NCBI RefSeq assembly: GCF_004346225.1
Contig: NZ_SMAJ01000014.1
Span: 1 to 64,000, forward strand
Source: Paralcaligenes ureilyticus
GTDB taxonomy: Bacteria; Pseudomonadota; Gammaproteobacteria; Burkholderiales; Burkholderiaceae_B
DNA length: 64,000 nucleotides
Direction: 5' to 3'
The position numbers were made by a program, and so were the translations under genes. The notes below the pieces were generated by a model. The model saw nothing but the letters and a program-made list of their open reading frames with translations, did not search any database and was not told where the DNA came from. This document shows, piece by piece, positions 1-9,274 of this stretch (its first letter is position 1; every line of letters begins with the position of its first letter).

Positions 1-10
1 TCTCCACCCC

Positions 11-41
11 AGCACCTTTTAGTGTCCCACTAAAAGGTGCT
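11..41. repeat. perfect 14-bp inverted repeat, 3-nt loop
   Basis: AGCACCTTTTAGTG (11-24) is followed after TCC by its exact reverse complement (28-41). No T-run follows on either strand, so a standard intrinsic terminator is not supported. It could be an operator or a small mobile-repeat end. A second, GC-rich self-complementary 14-mer lies at 99-112. Confidence 0.6.
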
Positions 42-42
42 T

Positions 43-316
43 GAAAAAACCAGATAAAAAACCAAACAAAACCGCTTAAAGAAACTATACAAGCGCAGCC
101 TCGCGCGCGAGGCGCAGCGAGTTCGCCCGACGCCCGCCTGGACGAGGCAGACCCGGGCAGTCGGGGCGCGCAGCGCCACGACCGCTGGACGGACCGGACG
201 GTACCCACCCCTCGCCCTGCGGCGTTTTAATAGAAGTACCCGCCCACCGAAAACGACCCAAAAAAACAGCGACGCGAAACGCATTCAGTTCCGTAAACAC
301 GTCAACCGAAAATGCC
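43..316. other. GC-rich intergenic stretch, no recognised gene
   Basis: The stretch downstream of tpm can be read on the minus strand as a 71-codon open frame (85-300) rich in Arg, Gly and Pro. I recognise no domain, signal or ribosome-binding site in it. Frames of this composition are common by chance in high-GC DNA, so I do not call it a gene. Confidence 0.3.
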
Positions 317-985
317 CTAGCGTGCCGGCGGCCGCCGATCCAGCCGATACACCACGGTATTCAGGTGCGTGAGCCCTCGCGCCGCAAACTTGGGCTCTTT
401 GGCCAGGACATCGCGTTCGTCGATGGTCTGAACTTCCCATTGCCCGGCGTACAGTGCTTCGACTTCGGGCTTGAGGACGGCGAAAGGCGGGCCATCCATT
501 TGCGCTTGGGGATAGTCCAGGCTGATGAGCAAGCCGCGGCACTGGGGGGAAAGCTGCCCGTAAACATGCTGGACATAGCGTTCGCGCATGGCGGGAGGCA
601 GGGCGATCAGGGCAGCGCGATCGTAGAAACCGGTACACTCGGCCAAGGTTGCGGCATCAAGCCCAAAGATATCGCCACAAATCACTTCGATGCGGCCGGC
701 AATGTAGTGGCGCCCGAGAGGCGTATCGTGGGTGTCTGGATGCAGTTTGTTCTCGGCAAAGAACTGCTCGACCGCCAGGGCGGAAAGCTCGACCGCCAAC
801 ACACGGTGGCCTTGCTCGGCCAACCAGACGATGTCCAGCGACTTCCCCGCGAGCGGCACGAGCACACGGCTGTTTGTGGGAAGCGATAGACCCGGCCAGT
901 ATTTTTGCAGCAGCGGCATGACCCGGTCTTGATGAAAGCGGGTTTGCCCTTCGCGCCACCGTTGCAGCCAGAAATCAGCCTCCAT
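317..985 (-). CDS. tpm: thiopurine S-methyltransferase
   Basis: A 222-residue SAM-dependent methyltransferase of the bacterial TPMT family; members methylate thiopurines and selenium or tellurium oxyanions in the cytoplasm. The N-terminus begins [19 protein letters not shown], the family's characteristic tryptophan-rich opening, followed by a Rossmann core with [17 protein letters not shown] (SAM site) and [10 protein letters not shown]. The start is supported by an AGGGGA element about 7 nt upstream. Length matches the family (about 218). It is monocistronic and divergent from the phosphoesterase gene. The physiological substrate cannot be told from sequence. Confidence 0.93.
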   Translation of the reverse strand: MEADFWLQRWREGQTRFHQDRVMPLLQKYWPGLSLPTNSRVLVPLAGKSLDIVWLAEQGHRVLAVELSALAVEQFFAENKLHPDTHDTPLGRHYIAGRIEVICGDIFGLDAATLAECTGFYDRAALIALPPAMRERYVQHVYGQLSPQCRGLLISLDYPQAQMDGPPFAVLKPEVEALYAGQWEVQTIDERDVLAKEPKFAARGLTHLNTVVYRLDRRPPAR

Positions 986-1173
986 CTCTTTTCCCCTTTT
1001 AATGTTGCGTGGATTTTAGGCAAGAAACGGGGCCGTCGCAACGGCTTGACCTGAGCGAGCCAGTAAATGTCACAGTGCAAGAATAGAATAATGCACTGAG
1101 CTGACGGCTTTCGTGTGCCTTTCGTGCGGCCGTAGCCATTCTTTGCCCACCCGACTTCAGGAAGGTACCGCGT

Positions 1174-2832
1174 ATGAATAAGGATGCCGACGATCACAAC
1201 CTCGACGAGCCGCAGGACCCCGCGCGGCGCCGATTGCTGGGAGGCCTCACCGCGGTGGGCATGGGGCTTGCTCTGGGAGGTTGCGAAACCACCTCGCCCG
1301 CGCGTACGGGCGCTGATGCGCGTCTGGATCAGGCGTTGCGGTCGCAAGTGCGCAATATCGTCGTGATTTATGCGGAAAACCGCAGCTTCAATAATCTGTA
1401 TAGCAACTTTCCCGGGGTGCAAAGTCCGCTCTTGGCCGTGCCTGCTTCGGACTCCATGCAGCTCGACCGCGATGGCCGCACGCCGCTGGCCCGCCTGCCG
1501 AAGATATGGGGCGGCCTGGTGTCGCGCCCGCAAGAGGTTGACGGCAAGCATTTCGAGATTACGCAAGACCAGATCGACGGCCTGCCCAACGGCCCGTTCC
1601 ACCTTGCCGATGCGCACGGCGCGCCGTTGCCGCTAGGCGTCATTACGCGCGATCTGTGGCATCGTTTTTATCAGAACCAGATGCAGATCAATGCGGGGCG
1701 CAACAATCAGTTTGTTGCCTGGGCCAATTCGGGCGGCATGGTCATGGGGCATTATCGCGATTCGGCTCAAACGCTGCGGCTCTGGCAACTGGCCAGCCAG
1801 TACACGCTTTGCGACAATTTTTTCATGGCAGCCTTTGGCGGTTCGTGGCTTAACCACATCTTCCTGATCTCCGCGCAGGCCCCGTTCTATCCCAACGTTC
1901 AACAAAGTCCCGCGCATAAACTCGTTTCCGTCGTGGAAGGCAACGATCCGGCTGGAACGCGCTTGAAGCTTGCCGGAAACTCTCCCGCCTCGGCACTCGA
2001 CGGTCCGCCAAAATTTGAAAAGGATGGCGCGCTGACGGCCGACGGCTATGCCGTCAACACCATGGCCGCGGCCTATCAGCCTAGCCATGTACGCCCGGCC
2101 GAGGGGGGCGACCCGGCCTTCGCCGATCCCGCCAATATTCATGTGCTGCCGCCCCAGCACTACGCCACTATCGGCGACCGCCTTTCGGAAAAAGGGCTTG
2201 CCTGGGCGTGGTATAGCGGTGCGTGGCAATATGCGCTCGATCACACAGGCACGGGGCCGGTGCCGGATTTTCAATATCATCATCAACCCTTCAACTACTT
2301 TGCCAACTACGCGCCGGGCACGGCGGCGCGCCGCCTTCATCTGCGCGACGCGGGCCTGGGCGACGATCCGTCGACCAATCGCCTGATTGCGGATATCGAT
2401 GCCGGACGGTTGCCGGCCGTCGCGTTTTATAAGCCGCAGAGCAGCCTCAACATGCATGCAGGCTATGCCGATGTCGCCTCCGGCGACCGGCACATTTCCA
2501 ATGTCGTCGAGCATATCCGGCGCGGGCCACAGTGGGCCAATACGGTCGTTATCATTACGCACGACGAAAACGGGGGCTGGTGGGATCACGTATCGCCGCC
2601 CAAAGGCGATCGCTGGGGGCCGGGTTCGCGAATACCGGCCATCGTTATTTCTCCCCTGGCAAAAAAGGGCCATGTCGAACACACGGTATACGACACCAAT
2701 TCGATTCTGCGTTTTATCAGCCGCGTGCATGGGCTGGCGCCGCTCGATGGCGTGGCCGCCCGCGACAAGGCGTTTGCGGCCAACGGGCTTGCGCCGCTTG
2801 GCGATTTGACGCAGACGCTGGATCTGGCGTAG
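1174..2832 (+). CDS. Tat-exported phosphoesterase lipoprotein (AcpA / phospholipase C family)
   Basis: 552 residues. The N-terminus carries a twin-arginine signal (ARRRLLGGLTAVGMGLALGG) ending in a lipobox-like LGGC, so export folded through Tat and lipid anchoring are likely. The body matches the phosphoesterase family of acid phosphatase AcpA and phospholipases C: YAENRSFNNLY near residue 65 (metal-binding ENRSF motif), HHQPFNYF in the middle, and ITHDENGGWWDHV near residue 450 (second metal site). Known members hydrolyse phosphomonoesters or phospholipids in the periplasm. Whether this one is a phosphatase or a lipase is not decidable here. The next gene starts about 60 nt downstream and may be co-transcribed. 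Confidence 0.88.
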   Translation: MNKDADDHNLDEPQDPARRRLLGGLTAVGMGLALGGCETTSPARTGADARLDQALRSQVRNIVVIYAENRSFNNLYSNFPGVQSPLLAVPASDSMQLDRDGRTPLARLPKIWGGLVSRPQEVDGKHFEITQDQIDGLPNGPFHLADAHGAPLPLGVITRDLWHRFYQNQMQINAGRNNQFVAWANSGGMVMGHYRDSAQTLRLWQLASQYTLCDNFFMAAFGGSWLNHIFLISAQAPFYPNVQQSPAHKLVSVVEGNDPAGTRLKLAGNSPASALDGPPKFEKDGALTADGYAVNTMAAAYQPSHVRPAEGGDPAFADPANIHVLPPQHYATIGDRLSEKGLAWAWYSGAWQYALDHTGTGPVPDFQYHHQPFNYFANYAPGTAARRLHLRDAGLGDDPSTNRLIADIDAGRLPAVAFYKPQSSLNMHAGYADVASGDRHISNVVEHIRRGPQWANTVVIITHDENGGWWDHVSPPKGDRWGPGSRIPAIVISPLAKKGHVEHTVYDTNSILRFISRVHGLAPLDGVAARDKAFAANGLAPLGDLTQTLDLA

Positions 2833-2893
2833 CGTAGTGCCACTCGTTACCGCGAGTAACGAATTTTCGGTGAACAGCGTGGGTGCCAGGTCG

Positions 2894-3622
2894 ATGGATG
2901 ACGATAGGTTCAAGGGCCGGTTTTTGGGGGTGCTGGGTGGCATGGGGCCCATGGCGGGGGCGGCGTTCATGACGCGGCTAATTGCTTTGACACCAGGCGA
3001 GTGCGATCAACAACATGTGCCTGTCATTTTGTGGAGCGACCCCCGCGTGCCTGATCGCCCCGCGGGGCACGCCGGACAGGGCGTCGATCCTTTGCCGTGG
3101 ATGCAAAATGGCGTGAATCATCTGGTACAGGCGGGTGCGCAGGCCATCGTTATTCCTTGCAATACGGCGCACCTCTGGTACGAGCCGCTGGCCGCGGAAA
3201 GCGGCGTGCCCATACTGCATATTGTGCAGGCGGTCATTGACGATTTACGCCGTCAAGGCGTGGATCGGGGCCACGTCGGCGTGATGGGCACGGCCACTAC
3301 GCTGAAAAGCGGGCTTTATCAGCGCGCGCTGGAGGCGCAAGGTTATGAATGCATAACGCCTGCCGGCGTGCGGCTTGAACAGTGTTGCGCCGATTCGATT
3401 CACCTGGTGAAAACCAATTGCCTGGATCAGGCTTATGCGCCCGCGGCCGAAGTCGTCACGGAGCTGCGCCGCCGCGGCGCCGATGCGGTCGTACTAGGCT
3501 GCACCGAGTTGCCGCTGGCCATACCGCACGCGCGGCGGGCTGGACTGGGCATTGCGATGACAGACTCCATCGACGCATTGGCTCTGGCCGCCCTGGAATG
3601 GTACCGCCATAGCGAAGAATAG
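2894..3622 (+). CDS. aspartate/glutamate racemase family protein
   Basis: 242 residues from the ATG at 2894. An upstream in-frame GTG at 2837 would add 19 residues with no homology-like content. The two catalytic cysteines of cofactor-independent racemases are visible in IPCNTAHLW and GCTELPLAIPHARR, and the N-terminal FLGVLGGMGPMA matches the YgeA-like branch. It would interconvert L- and D-amino acids, typically aspartate or glutamate, in the cytoplasm. Substrate is inferred from family only. It follows the phosphoesterase closely but shares no obvious pathway with it. Confidence 0.87.
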   Translation: MDDDRFKGRFLGVLGGMGPMAGAAFMTRLIALTPGECDQQHVPVILWSDPRVPDRPAGHAGQGVDPLPWMQNGVNHLVQAGAQAIVIPCNTAHLWYEPLAAESGVPILHIVQAVIDDLRRQGVDRGHVGVMGTATTLKSGLYQRALEAQGYECITPAGVRLEQCCADSIHLVKTNCLDQAYAPAAEVVTELRRRGADAVVLGCTELPLAIPHARRAGLGIAMTDSIDALALAALEWYRHSEE

Positions 3623-3901
3623 TTTTCCCGGCGTTTGGCCGTCACATTGCCTCAAGTTTGAATGACACCAGATGCCATATAAAAAATAGAGAAATGCATA
3701 AATTGGGACAAATAGGTCTCGACACTCATCTAAACTGTAAAAAATAATAGGCGCTGGGGAGAAGTGGTTCGATCCACTCGATGGGAATCATGCCGCGGGC
3801 GTGGCGCCTTGACCACGCGTTATCGAAAGATGGAATTTATGAAGCAATAGTCAATAAAAACTGTGCGCGCTCGTTATTTCGCACAATATCAGGAGACAAC
3901 T
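3623..3901 (+). promoter_or_regulatory. AT-rich leader upstream of the tctCBA operon
   Basis: About 280 nt without a gene, clearly more AT-rich than its flanks, as expected for a promoter region. A small hairpin (AGTGG, 6-nt loop, CCACT) lies around 3762-3777. The tctC start has a clean AGGAG 7 nt upstream. No operator could be assigned. Confidence 0.4.
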
Positions 3902-4924
3902 ATGCGTTCGAATGATTCTGAGCAAAATTCCTGCAAGACCAAAATAAAAGAGGGCATCCGCGCCAAGGTGCGTGGCCTGACGACAAGCTGTGGCTTTGTT
4001 TTGGGGTTGTTCATGCTGATGGCAGGCGCAAGCCCGGTTCATGCCGCCTTTCCCGATCATCCCATAGATTTCATTGTTCCCTGGGGGGCGGGCGGCGGAG
4101 CCGATTTGCTTGGCAGAACCGCTTCCAAGATCATGGCGGAATCCCTGAAAGTGTCATTACCGGTCATCAACGTTCCGGGAGCCGATGGAATGGTCGGCTT
4201 GACCAAGCTGCTGACTTCGCCGGCCGATGGCTATAGCATGGCCATACTGATTGGCGATACCTATGCTTTGGTGGCCAAAAAGCACCCCCCGTTCACGCTG
4301 GATCAGGTGATTCCCCTGGCTATCATGATTCAGCAGCCGTCAGGGTACTGGGTGAATGCGGATGGCCCTTATAAAACCTGGGCGGATCTTGAAAAGGCCG
4401 CCAAAGCGAAAACACTGACCGTGGCGGTGACCGGTTTTGGCAGCGCCGACGATATCACTACAAGGTATTTGGCAAGTAAGGGGCTGAAGTTCGAATCGGT
4501 GCCTTACGCCAGTCCAGGCCTGCGATATAGTTCGATTCTGGGCGGAAACAGCGATGTGCTTTATGAGCAAACCGGCGACGTACGCAGCTATTTCGATTCG
4601 GGAAAAATCAGGCCGTTGCTGTTCTTTTACCCGCATCCCGTCAACATACCGGCTTTTGCAAAAGTGCCTGTATCGTCGCAACTGGGTTATGACGTGACCT
4701 TGCCCCAGTTCCGCGCCATCGTGGTTCGTGCCGGAACGCCGCCGGATCGGGTAAAGATCCTGGCCGATGCGCTTGCGCAAGTGGCTAAAGACCCGTCGTT
4801 CAAAGCGTATCTGGACCAGCAATATGCCGATCCAAACAGCTACATACCGTTGGCAGGCGCCCATGCGTTCATGGACGACTGGCTGAAACAGGCCCAGGAT
4901 GTGATTGCGCGGAGCAAAAAATAA
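3902..4924 (+). CDS. tctC: TctC/Bug-type periplasmic solute receptor
   Basis: 340 residues from the ATG at 3902, which has AGGAG upstream; an in-frame start 13 codons earlier lacks this. A signal peptide (LVLGL-type hydrophobic core ending VHA-AFPDHP) is followed by FPDHPIDFIVPWGAGGGAD, the Bug-family ligand loop, then the two-lobed fold with SVPYASPGLRYSSILGG. It would bind a carboxylate in the periplasm and deliver it to the membrane partners encoded next. Its stop overlaps the tctB start by one base, showing one operon. Substrate is unknown; Bug receptors bind diverse mono- to tricarboxylates and amino acids. Confidence 0.93.
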   Translation: MRSNDSEQNSCKTKIKEGIRAKVRGLTTSCGFVLGLFMLMAGASPVHAAFPDHPIDFIVPWGAGGGADLLGRTASKIMAESLKVSLPVINVPGADGMVGLTKLLTSPADGYSMAILIGDTYALVAKKHPPFTLDQVIPLAIMIQQPSGYWVNADGPYKTWADLEKAAKAKTLTVAVTGFGSADDITTRYLASKGLKFESVPYASPGLRYSSILGGNSDVLYEQTGDVRSYFDSGKIRPLLFFYPHPVNIPAFAKVPVSSQLGYDVTLPQFRAIVVRAGTPPDRVKILADALAQVAKDPSFKAYLDQQYADPNSYIPLAGAHAFMDDWLKQAQDVIARSKK

Positions 4925-5508
4925 TGCATCCCGGCGAGTCCGTTTCAGCTCGCGAACTCGAGCCGAGCCTGGGTAAAAGATTGAGCGCGGCATTGCCTTA
5001 TCTGGCGATGGTGGTGATTTCGCTTTTCCTGTATTACCAGGCCGACAATTTTGAATTTTCGGAATCGTCCGGCCGGATAGGGCCGGGGGCCTGGCCCAAA
5101 ATAGTCCTTTGCCTGTTGATGTTTACGGCTTGCCTCGGAATAATAAAAGTGGTCTGGGCCGGGCAGGCTGAGCCGGACAAGCGGGAGGTTATCGACGAGG
5201 ATGTTGCCGCGGTGCTGGCTCCGCCTGAAATTTATCCGAAGATGGTTTGGGCGGCGGTTGCGATAACGGCCGCTTATGTATGGCTATTGCCGATTTTGGG
5301 CTTTTTCATTGCGACCATTTTCTACAGCGTCGCTTTAATGTGGGTGGGACGTCAACGCCGGGTTGCGACCCTGTGCATAGCGGGAGTGGGCTTTGCCTTG
5401 TTCTTCATGTTTTTGTTCATGAAGGTGGTTTATGTTTCGCTGCCTATCGGCAAGGAGCCTTTTTCTGCGGTTTCCCTGGCCTTGATGGCGCTCATGGGGA
5501 TCCATTGA
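4924..5508 (+). CDS. tctB: TctB-type small membrane subunit
   Basis: 194 residues with about four hydrophobic segments (LPYLAMVVISLFLYYQA, IVLCLLMFTACLGIIKVVW, AAVAITAAYVWLLPILGFF, and a C-terminal helix FALFFMFLFMKVVYVSL). The motif GRIGPGAWPK after the first helix is typical of TctB proteins. It is the small subunit of a tripartite tricarboxylate transporter, energised by the ion gradient. The start overlaps the tctC stop (TAATG) and tctA begins two bases after its own stop, so the three are translated as a unit. Confidence 0.92.
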   Translation: MHPGESVSARELEPSLGKRLSAALPYLAMVVISLFLYYQADNFEFSESSGRIGPGAWPKIVLCLLMFTACLGIIKVVWAGQAEPDKREVIDEDVAAVLAPPEIYPKMVWAAVAITAAYVWLLPILGFFIATIFYSVALMWVGRQRRVATLCIAGVGFALFFMFLFMKVVYVSLPIGKEPFSAVSLALMALMGIH

Positions 5509-5510
5509 AC

Positions 5511-7037
5511 ATGGAGCTTTTACACAATCTGGGTATTGGATTTGCGCATATCTTTCAGGCTTCCGATTTTTTAATGCTGGTGGTGGGAATATTGGTCGGC
5601 ATGGCGGTTTCGATTATGCCGGGGCTCGGATTTGTCATGGGAGTCGTGCTGGCGCTGCCCTTCACCTACAAAATGCAGATCGAGCCGGCGATCATTCTCT
5701 TGACGGCCATTTATTTTTCCGGCACATACGGGGGCGCCTTCACCACCATTCTTTACAAAATACCCGGGGAGCCCAATGATGTGCCGCTGCTTTGGGACGG
5801 GTACACCATGGCGCGCACCGAGGGGCCGGCCAAACCTCTTGGGTGGGCTCTGATTGCGGCGCTGGTGGGCGGGCTGGTGTCCTCGGTGGTCATGGTCCTT
5901 TTGGCTGAACCGCTTACGGCAGTGGCGCTGAAATTTACGGCTGAAGATTATTTCGCGGCGATATTTTTCGGCCTGACGACCGTGGTGTCGCTGGCGGGAA
6001 AATCATTGATCAATGCGGTGATCAGCCTTTGCCTGGGGCTGTTGGTGGCCAGCATAGGCGTAGACAGTACCTATGGCGTAAGCCGCTTCACCTTCGGGAT
6101 TCCAATGCTTGGCGATGGCGTACAGCTCGTGGCGATACTGGTCGGCATGTACGGATTGGGTGAGGTCTTCAAGCGGGTAGGGCAAGGGCTTGTGCTGGAC
6201 AATACCCACGTAAGCAAAAAATCCGTCAAGACGCACTTCCCGTCGTTCAGGGAAGTCTGGAAGATAAAGGGAACCGTACTGCGCAGCAGCACCATCGGCA
6301 CCTTATTGGGCGTTGTCCCAGGCGCCGGAGCAACGATCACTTCCTTCATTTGCTACGGAACGGAAAGGCAATATGGCCCCCGTCGCGCAAAGCTGGGAAC
6401 CGGCATACCGGAAGGTATCGTGGCGCCGCAAATCGGTTCCACCGCGTCGGTGGCCGGCCATATGATACCGATGCTTTTGCTGGGCATCCCCGGCAGCGCC
6501 GCCACCGCCGTGATTCTGGCGGCCTTCCTGCTGCATGGCGTGCAGCCCGGGCCCATGCTGCTCACCAATCCCGCGTCGCACGACGTGGTCTATACCATTT
6601 TTGCATCGATGTTCGCGAGCATTATCGGGATGTGCATTTTTGGCTTTTTCTGGATCGGGCTGGTAGTGAAAGTTCTCACGATTCCTCAATCCATTCTGAA
6701 TACCATCGTTGTGCTTTTTTGCCTGGTGGGCGCCTATGCAAACCGGAACAGCCTGCAGGATGTCTGGATGATCGTCATTTTTGGCGTGATGGGATATTTG
6801 TTCGAAAAACTGGATTTTCCGATTGCGCCGCTGGTTCTGGGGGCCATTCTCGGCCCCATCGGAGAATCCAGTTTCATGCGCAGCATGATTGTCAGCCACA
6901 ATGACTGGACGGTTTTTTTCCGGCAGCCTTTAAGCGGCGTTTTGATGGTCGCTGCTTTCTTTTCAATACTTTATCCTGTGGCCAAACAGAATATTGCGTT
7001 TTTAAGAATGAGAAAAAGCGCTTGGAAATCGTTGTAG
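5511..7037 (+). CDS. tctA: TctA-type large membrane subunit
   Basis: 508 residues from the ATG at 5511. The open frame extends 88 codons further upstream into tctB, but that part is tctB read out of frame. About a dozen membrane segments are seen with the TctA signatures: MPGLGFVMGVVLALPFTYK, GGAFTTILYKIPGEP, VVPGAGATITSFICYG and MIPMLLLGIPGSAATAV. It is the channel-forming subunit of the tripartite tricarboxylate transporter. The operon order C-B-A matches the classical system, but no TctDE two-component regulator is adjacent. Confidence 0.94.
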   Translation: MELLHNLGIGFAHIFQASDFLMLVVGILVGMAVSIMPGLGFVMGVVLALPFTYKMQIEPAIILLTAIYFSGTYGGAFTTILYKIPGEPNDVPLLWDGYTMARTEGPAKPLGWALIAALVGGLVSSVVMVLLAEPLTAVALKFTAEDYFAAIFFGLTTVVSLAGKSLINAVISLCLGLLVASIGVDSTYGVSRFTFGIPMLGDGVQLVAILVGMYGLGEVFKRVGQGLVLDNTHVSKKSVKTHFPSFREVWKIKGTVLRSSTIGTLLGVVPGAGATITSFICYGTERQYGPRRAKLGTGIPEGIVAPQIGSTASVAGHMIPMLLLGIPGSAATAVILAAFLLHGVQPGPMLLTNPASHDVVYTIFASMFASIIGMCIFGFFWIGLVVKVLTIPQSILNTIVVLFCLVGAYANRNSLQDVWMIVIFGVMGYLFEKLDFPIAPLVLGAILGPIGESSFMRSMIVSHNDWTVFFRQPLSGVLMVAAFFSILYPVAKQNIAFLRMRKSAWKSL

Positions 7038-7059
7038 TGGCAGCCCTTGTGGCTGCCGG
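7033..7059 (+). repeat. single arm of dispersed GGCACCC/GGGTGCC palindrome (copy E)
   Basis: TGTAGTGGCAGCCCTTGTGGCTGCCGG overlaps the tctA stop and contains a 7-bp hairpin (GGCAGCC, CTTGT, GGCTGCC at 7039-7057). It matches one arm of the repeat family at 52.3, 54.1, 57.5 and 63.9 kb. It may mark the 3' end of the tct mRNA; there is no T-run. Confidence 0.6.
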
Positions 7060-7067
7060 CAACACTC

Positions 7068-7988
7068 CTATCGAGATGGCGCCCCGAAACTGAATACCCC
7101 ATCCCGGGATAATCGGCCGGCCTCGGTGATGATCAGGTCCTTCAGCACCGAAACTGCGGGGTTCTGTGCTCGCTCAATCCGTGTCGCAATCAATAGTTGC
7201 CTGTTTAGCTGGACCCCGGATATTTCCGATAGCGTAATTTTTGAACCAGGCATGATCGGCTTGAATACCGAGATCGGCATTAACGTCGACCAGGCTCCTC
7301 CAAGAACAAGTTCGCGTATCGTATCGACCGAATTGACTTCCGCATGAATATTCAGGGGGATCCCCAACGGCGCGAGTTGCTGTTCGATAAGACCCCGATG
7401 CAGGGTGGTCATCAACAACGGGATTTGCCGCAAATCGGTGGCCTCTATAACCGGTTTGATCTTGCGTGATTTTTGCGCAACCAGGGCGAACGGCTCTCCA
7501 AGAAAGGGTTGCAGGGTGATCGGCATCCCGGCGCAGTCATCGGTTTTTGTGATGATGGCGATGTCGACGATGCCCTTGACGAGCCAATCGAGCAGGGCGG
7601 GAGTAAATGCTTCACGCACCGAAAGAGGCATGCGGGTCAGTGTGCGTTGGCAGGTTTCGAAAACCCCCGGGATAAGAATCCTCGCGAGGGTTGGCGAGGC
7701 GCCCAGGACCACGGTTGATTCAGCCACGCTGCCGGGGTCTTCAAGCTGCTTTCTGACGCGGCCGGCTTCCGCAAGAATCCGCTGCGCCGCGGTGTAGAGG
7801 GTCGCCCCCGATGTCGTCAGGTGAACCCCGCGCGACGTACGGTAGAGCAGCGTTACGCCCAGGTCGCGCTCGAGTTCGCGAATCTGCCGCGTCAGCGCCG
7901 GTTGGGCAATTGAGATCGCCGCGGAAGCGGCGTTCAGGCTGCCCGCATCAGCGGCAGCGACAAAGTAGCGCAGTGCGCGAAGGTCCAT
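7068..7988 (-). CDS. LysR-family transcriptional regulator
   Basis: 306 residues. The N-terminal winged helix-turn-helix reads MDLRALRYFVAAADAGSLNA and QPALTRQIRELERDLGVTLL, followed by the substrate-binding domain (PTLARILIPGVFE onwards). It is divergent from the Ldh2-type dehydrogenase gene, with an 8-bp palindrome between them at 8017-8035, so it probably regulates that gene and the cupin/receptor genes after it. It could also respond to substrates of the adjacent tct operon, whose end is only 30 nt from its stop. Confidence 0.92.
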   Translation of the reverse strand: MDLRALRYFVAAADAGSLNAASAAISIAQPALTRQIRELERDLGVTLLYRTSRGVHLTTSGATLYTAAQRILAEAGRVRKQLEDPGSVAESTVVLGASPTLARILIPGVFETCQRTLTRMPLSVREAFTPALLDWLVKGIVDIAIITKTDDCAGMPITLQPFLGEPFALVAQKSRKIKPVIEATDLRQIPLLMTTLHRGLIEQQLAPLGIPLNIHAEVNSVDTIRELVLGGAWSTLMPISVFKPIMPGSKITLSEISGVQLNRQLLIATRIERAQNPAVSVLKDLIITEAGRLSRDGVFSFGAPSR

Positions 7989-8016
7989 CGCGTTCTCCAG
8001 GGTGCCTCTCGACGCT

Positions 8017-8035
8017 CTATATCAAAGTGATATAG
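8017..8035. promoter_or_regulatory. palindromic candidate LysR operator
   Basis: CTATATCA, AAG, TGATATAG: perfect 8-bp arms with a 3-nt spacer in the 120-bp gap between the divergent LysR gene and the dehydrogenase gene. The AT-rich dyad has the form expected of a LysR recognition site. Confidence 0.55.
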
Positions 8036-8108
8036 CTCGGTCAATATACAGCATTGGACGCTACCGGATAATGCCCATAGACTTTGATCACGTTCATACG
8101 GTTTGATC

Positions 8109-9197
8109 ATGGTTGACCAAAACAGTTCATCTTCACGAGTCAGCGTTTCGGAGCTGGCCCGCTTTATCGCCCTAGCCCTGGAGCGCGCCGGCTTGCCCGC
8201 GCACGATGCCGGCATTGTGGCCGGCCTGATGGCCGAGGCCGATTTGCAGGGCTCGGATGGCCACGGCGTCATTCGCTTGCCGCAGTATGTGAAGCGCATC
8301 CGGGCCGGAGGTATTAACACCCGGCCCCATATCCGCGTGGTCAGCGAGCGCGCCGCCATGGCGGTGCTCGATGGCGATAACGGCATGGGGCATCTGGTGG
8401 TTTCGCGCGCTGTCGATCTGGCCATAGAGAAAGCGGGCGTATGTGGGGTGGCCTGGGTCAGCACTCGTGCCAGCAACCATGCCGGCCCGGCCTCTTTGTA
8501 TGTGCGCAAGCCCTTGCAGCACGATATGCTGGGCTTGTACTTTGCGGTGGGCAGTGCCAATCATCTTCCGCCCTGGGGCGGCTCGGAAATGCTTTTGTCG
8601 ACCAACCCGATTGCCGTTGGCGTCCCCGCGGGCAATGAACCTGCCGTGGTGCTCGACATGGCCACGACAGTGGCCGCCTACGGCAAGGTCAAGGCGAAAG
8701 CCAAGCGCGGCGAAATGATGCCCGAAGGCTGGATGATCGACCGCCAGGGCAAGCCCTTGCTGGATCCCGCCAGGGCGGGCGAAGGGTTTCTGCTTCCTAT
8801 AGGCGGGCATAAAGGCTATGGTCTCGCGCTGGTCGTAGGGTTGCTGGCAGGAACCTTGGGCGGAGCCGCCATGGGCCGCGATGTGGTGGATTTCAATCAT
8901 GACCACACAACGCCGACCAACACCGGCCAGGCCATTTTGGTGATTGATCTCAAGGCATTTCGCGACCCCGACGATTTCAAAGGGGCTGTAGACCAACTGG
9001 CACGCGAGATTCACGGCAGTCAGCGTCTGCCCGGGGTGGAGCGCATTTGGTTGCCGGGAGAGCAGAGTGCCGAGAAGCGCGTACGCTATGTAAAGACAGG
9101 TATTCCGCTTGCGCCGGGCCTGGTCATTGAACTTAACGAATTGGCGAGGGATATGGGCATTGGTGCCTTACCCCTTATGGAAGCCGCACATATGTAA
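8109..9197 (+). CDS. malate/L-lactate/ureidoglycolate dehydrogenase family oxidoreductase (Ldh2)
   Basis: 362 residues from the ATG at 8109; a TTG two codons earlier is also possible. It belongs to the NAD(P)-dependent 2-hydroxyacid dehydrogenase family distinct from Rossmann LDH. Seen: EADLQGSDGHGVIRLPQYV (the conserved GHG region with catalytic His), SNHAGPASLYV, LLSTNPIAVGVPAG, VLDMATTVAAYGKV and LPIGGHKGYGLALVV (the GGxKGYGL nucleotide loop). Reaction by family: oxidation of a 2-hydroxyacid to a 2-oxoacid. The neighbours (LysR, cupin, TctC receptor) suggest uptake and oxidation of a hydroxy acid. Exact substrate unknown. Confidence 0.9.
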   Translation: MVDQNSSSSRVSVSELARFIALALERAGLPAHDAGIVAGLMAEADLQGSDGHGVIRLPQYVKRIRAGGINTRPHIRVVSERAAMAVLDGDNGMGHLVVSRAVDLAIEKAGVCGVAWVSTRASNHAGPASLYVRKPLQHDMLGLYFAVGSANHLPPWGGSEMLLSTNPIAVGVPAGNEPAVVLDMATTVAAYGKVKAKAKRGEMMPEGWMIDRQGKPLLDPARAGEGFLLPIGGHKGYGLALVVGLLAGTLGGAAMGRDVVDFNHDHTTPTNTGQAILVIDLKAFRDPDDFKGAVDQLAREIHGSQRLPGVERIWLPGEQSAEKRVRYVKTGIPLAPGLVIELNELARDMGIGALPLMEAAHM

Positions 9198-9274
9198 ATC
9201 TCTGTCACGAGCGTCGGGAGCTGTTTTGGCCGGGCCGTGGAGTTGCGACGATATCTTGTCAAGGAGCCTGAATT

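Noticed and set aside
1633-2970. 445-codon antisense open frame over the phosphoesterase gene
   Set aside because: Low-complexity Arg-rich translation, antisense to a clear gene.
3762-3777. AGTGG-TTCGAT-CCACT resembling a tRNA T-arm
   Set aside because: No acceptor, anticodon or D-arm can be found around it; only a small hairpin.
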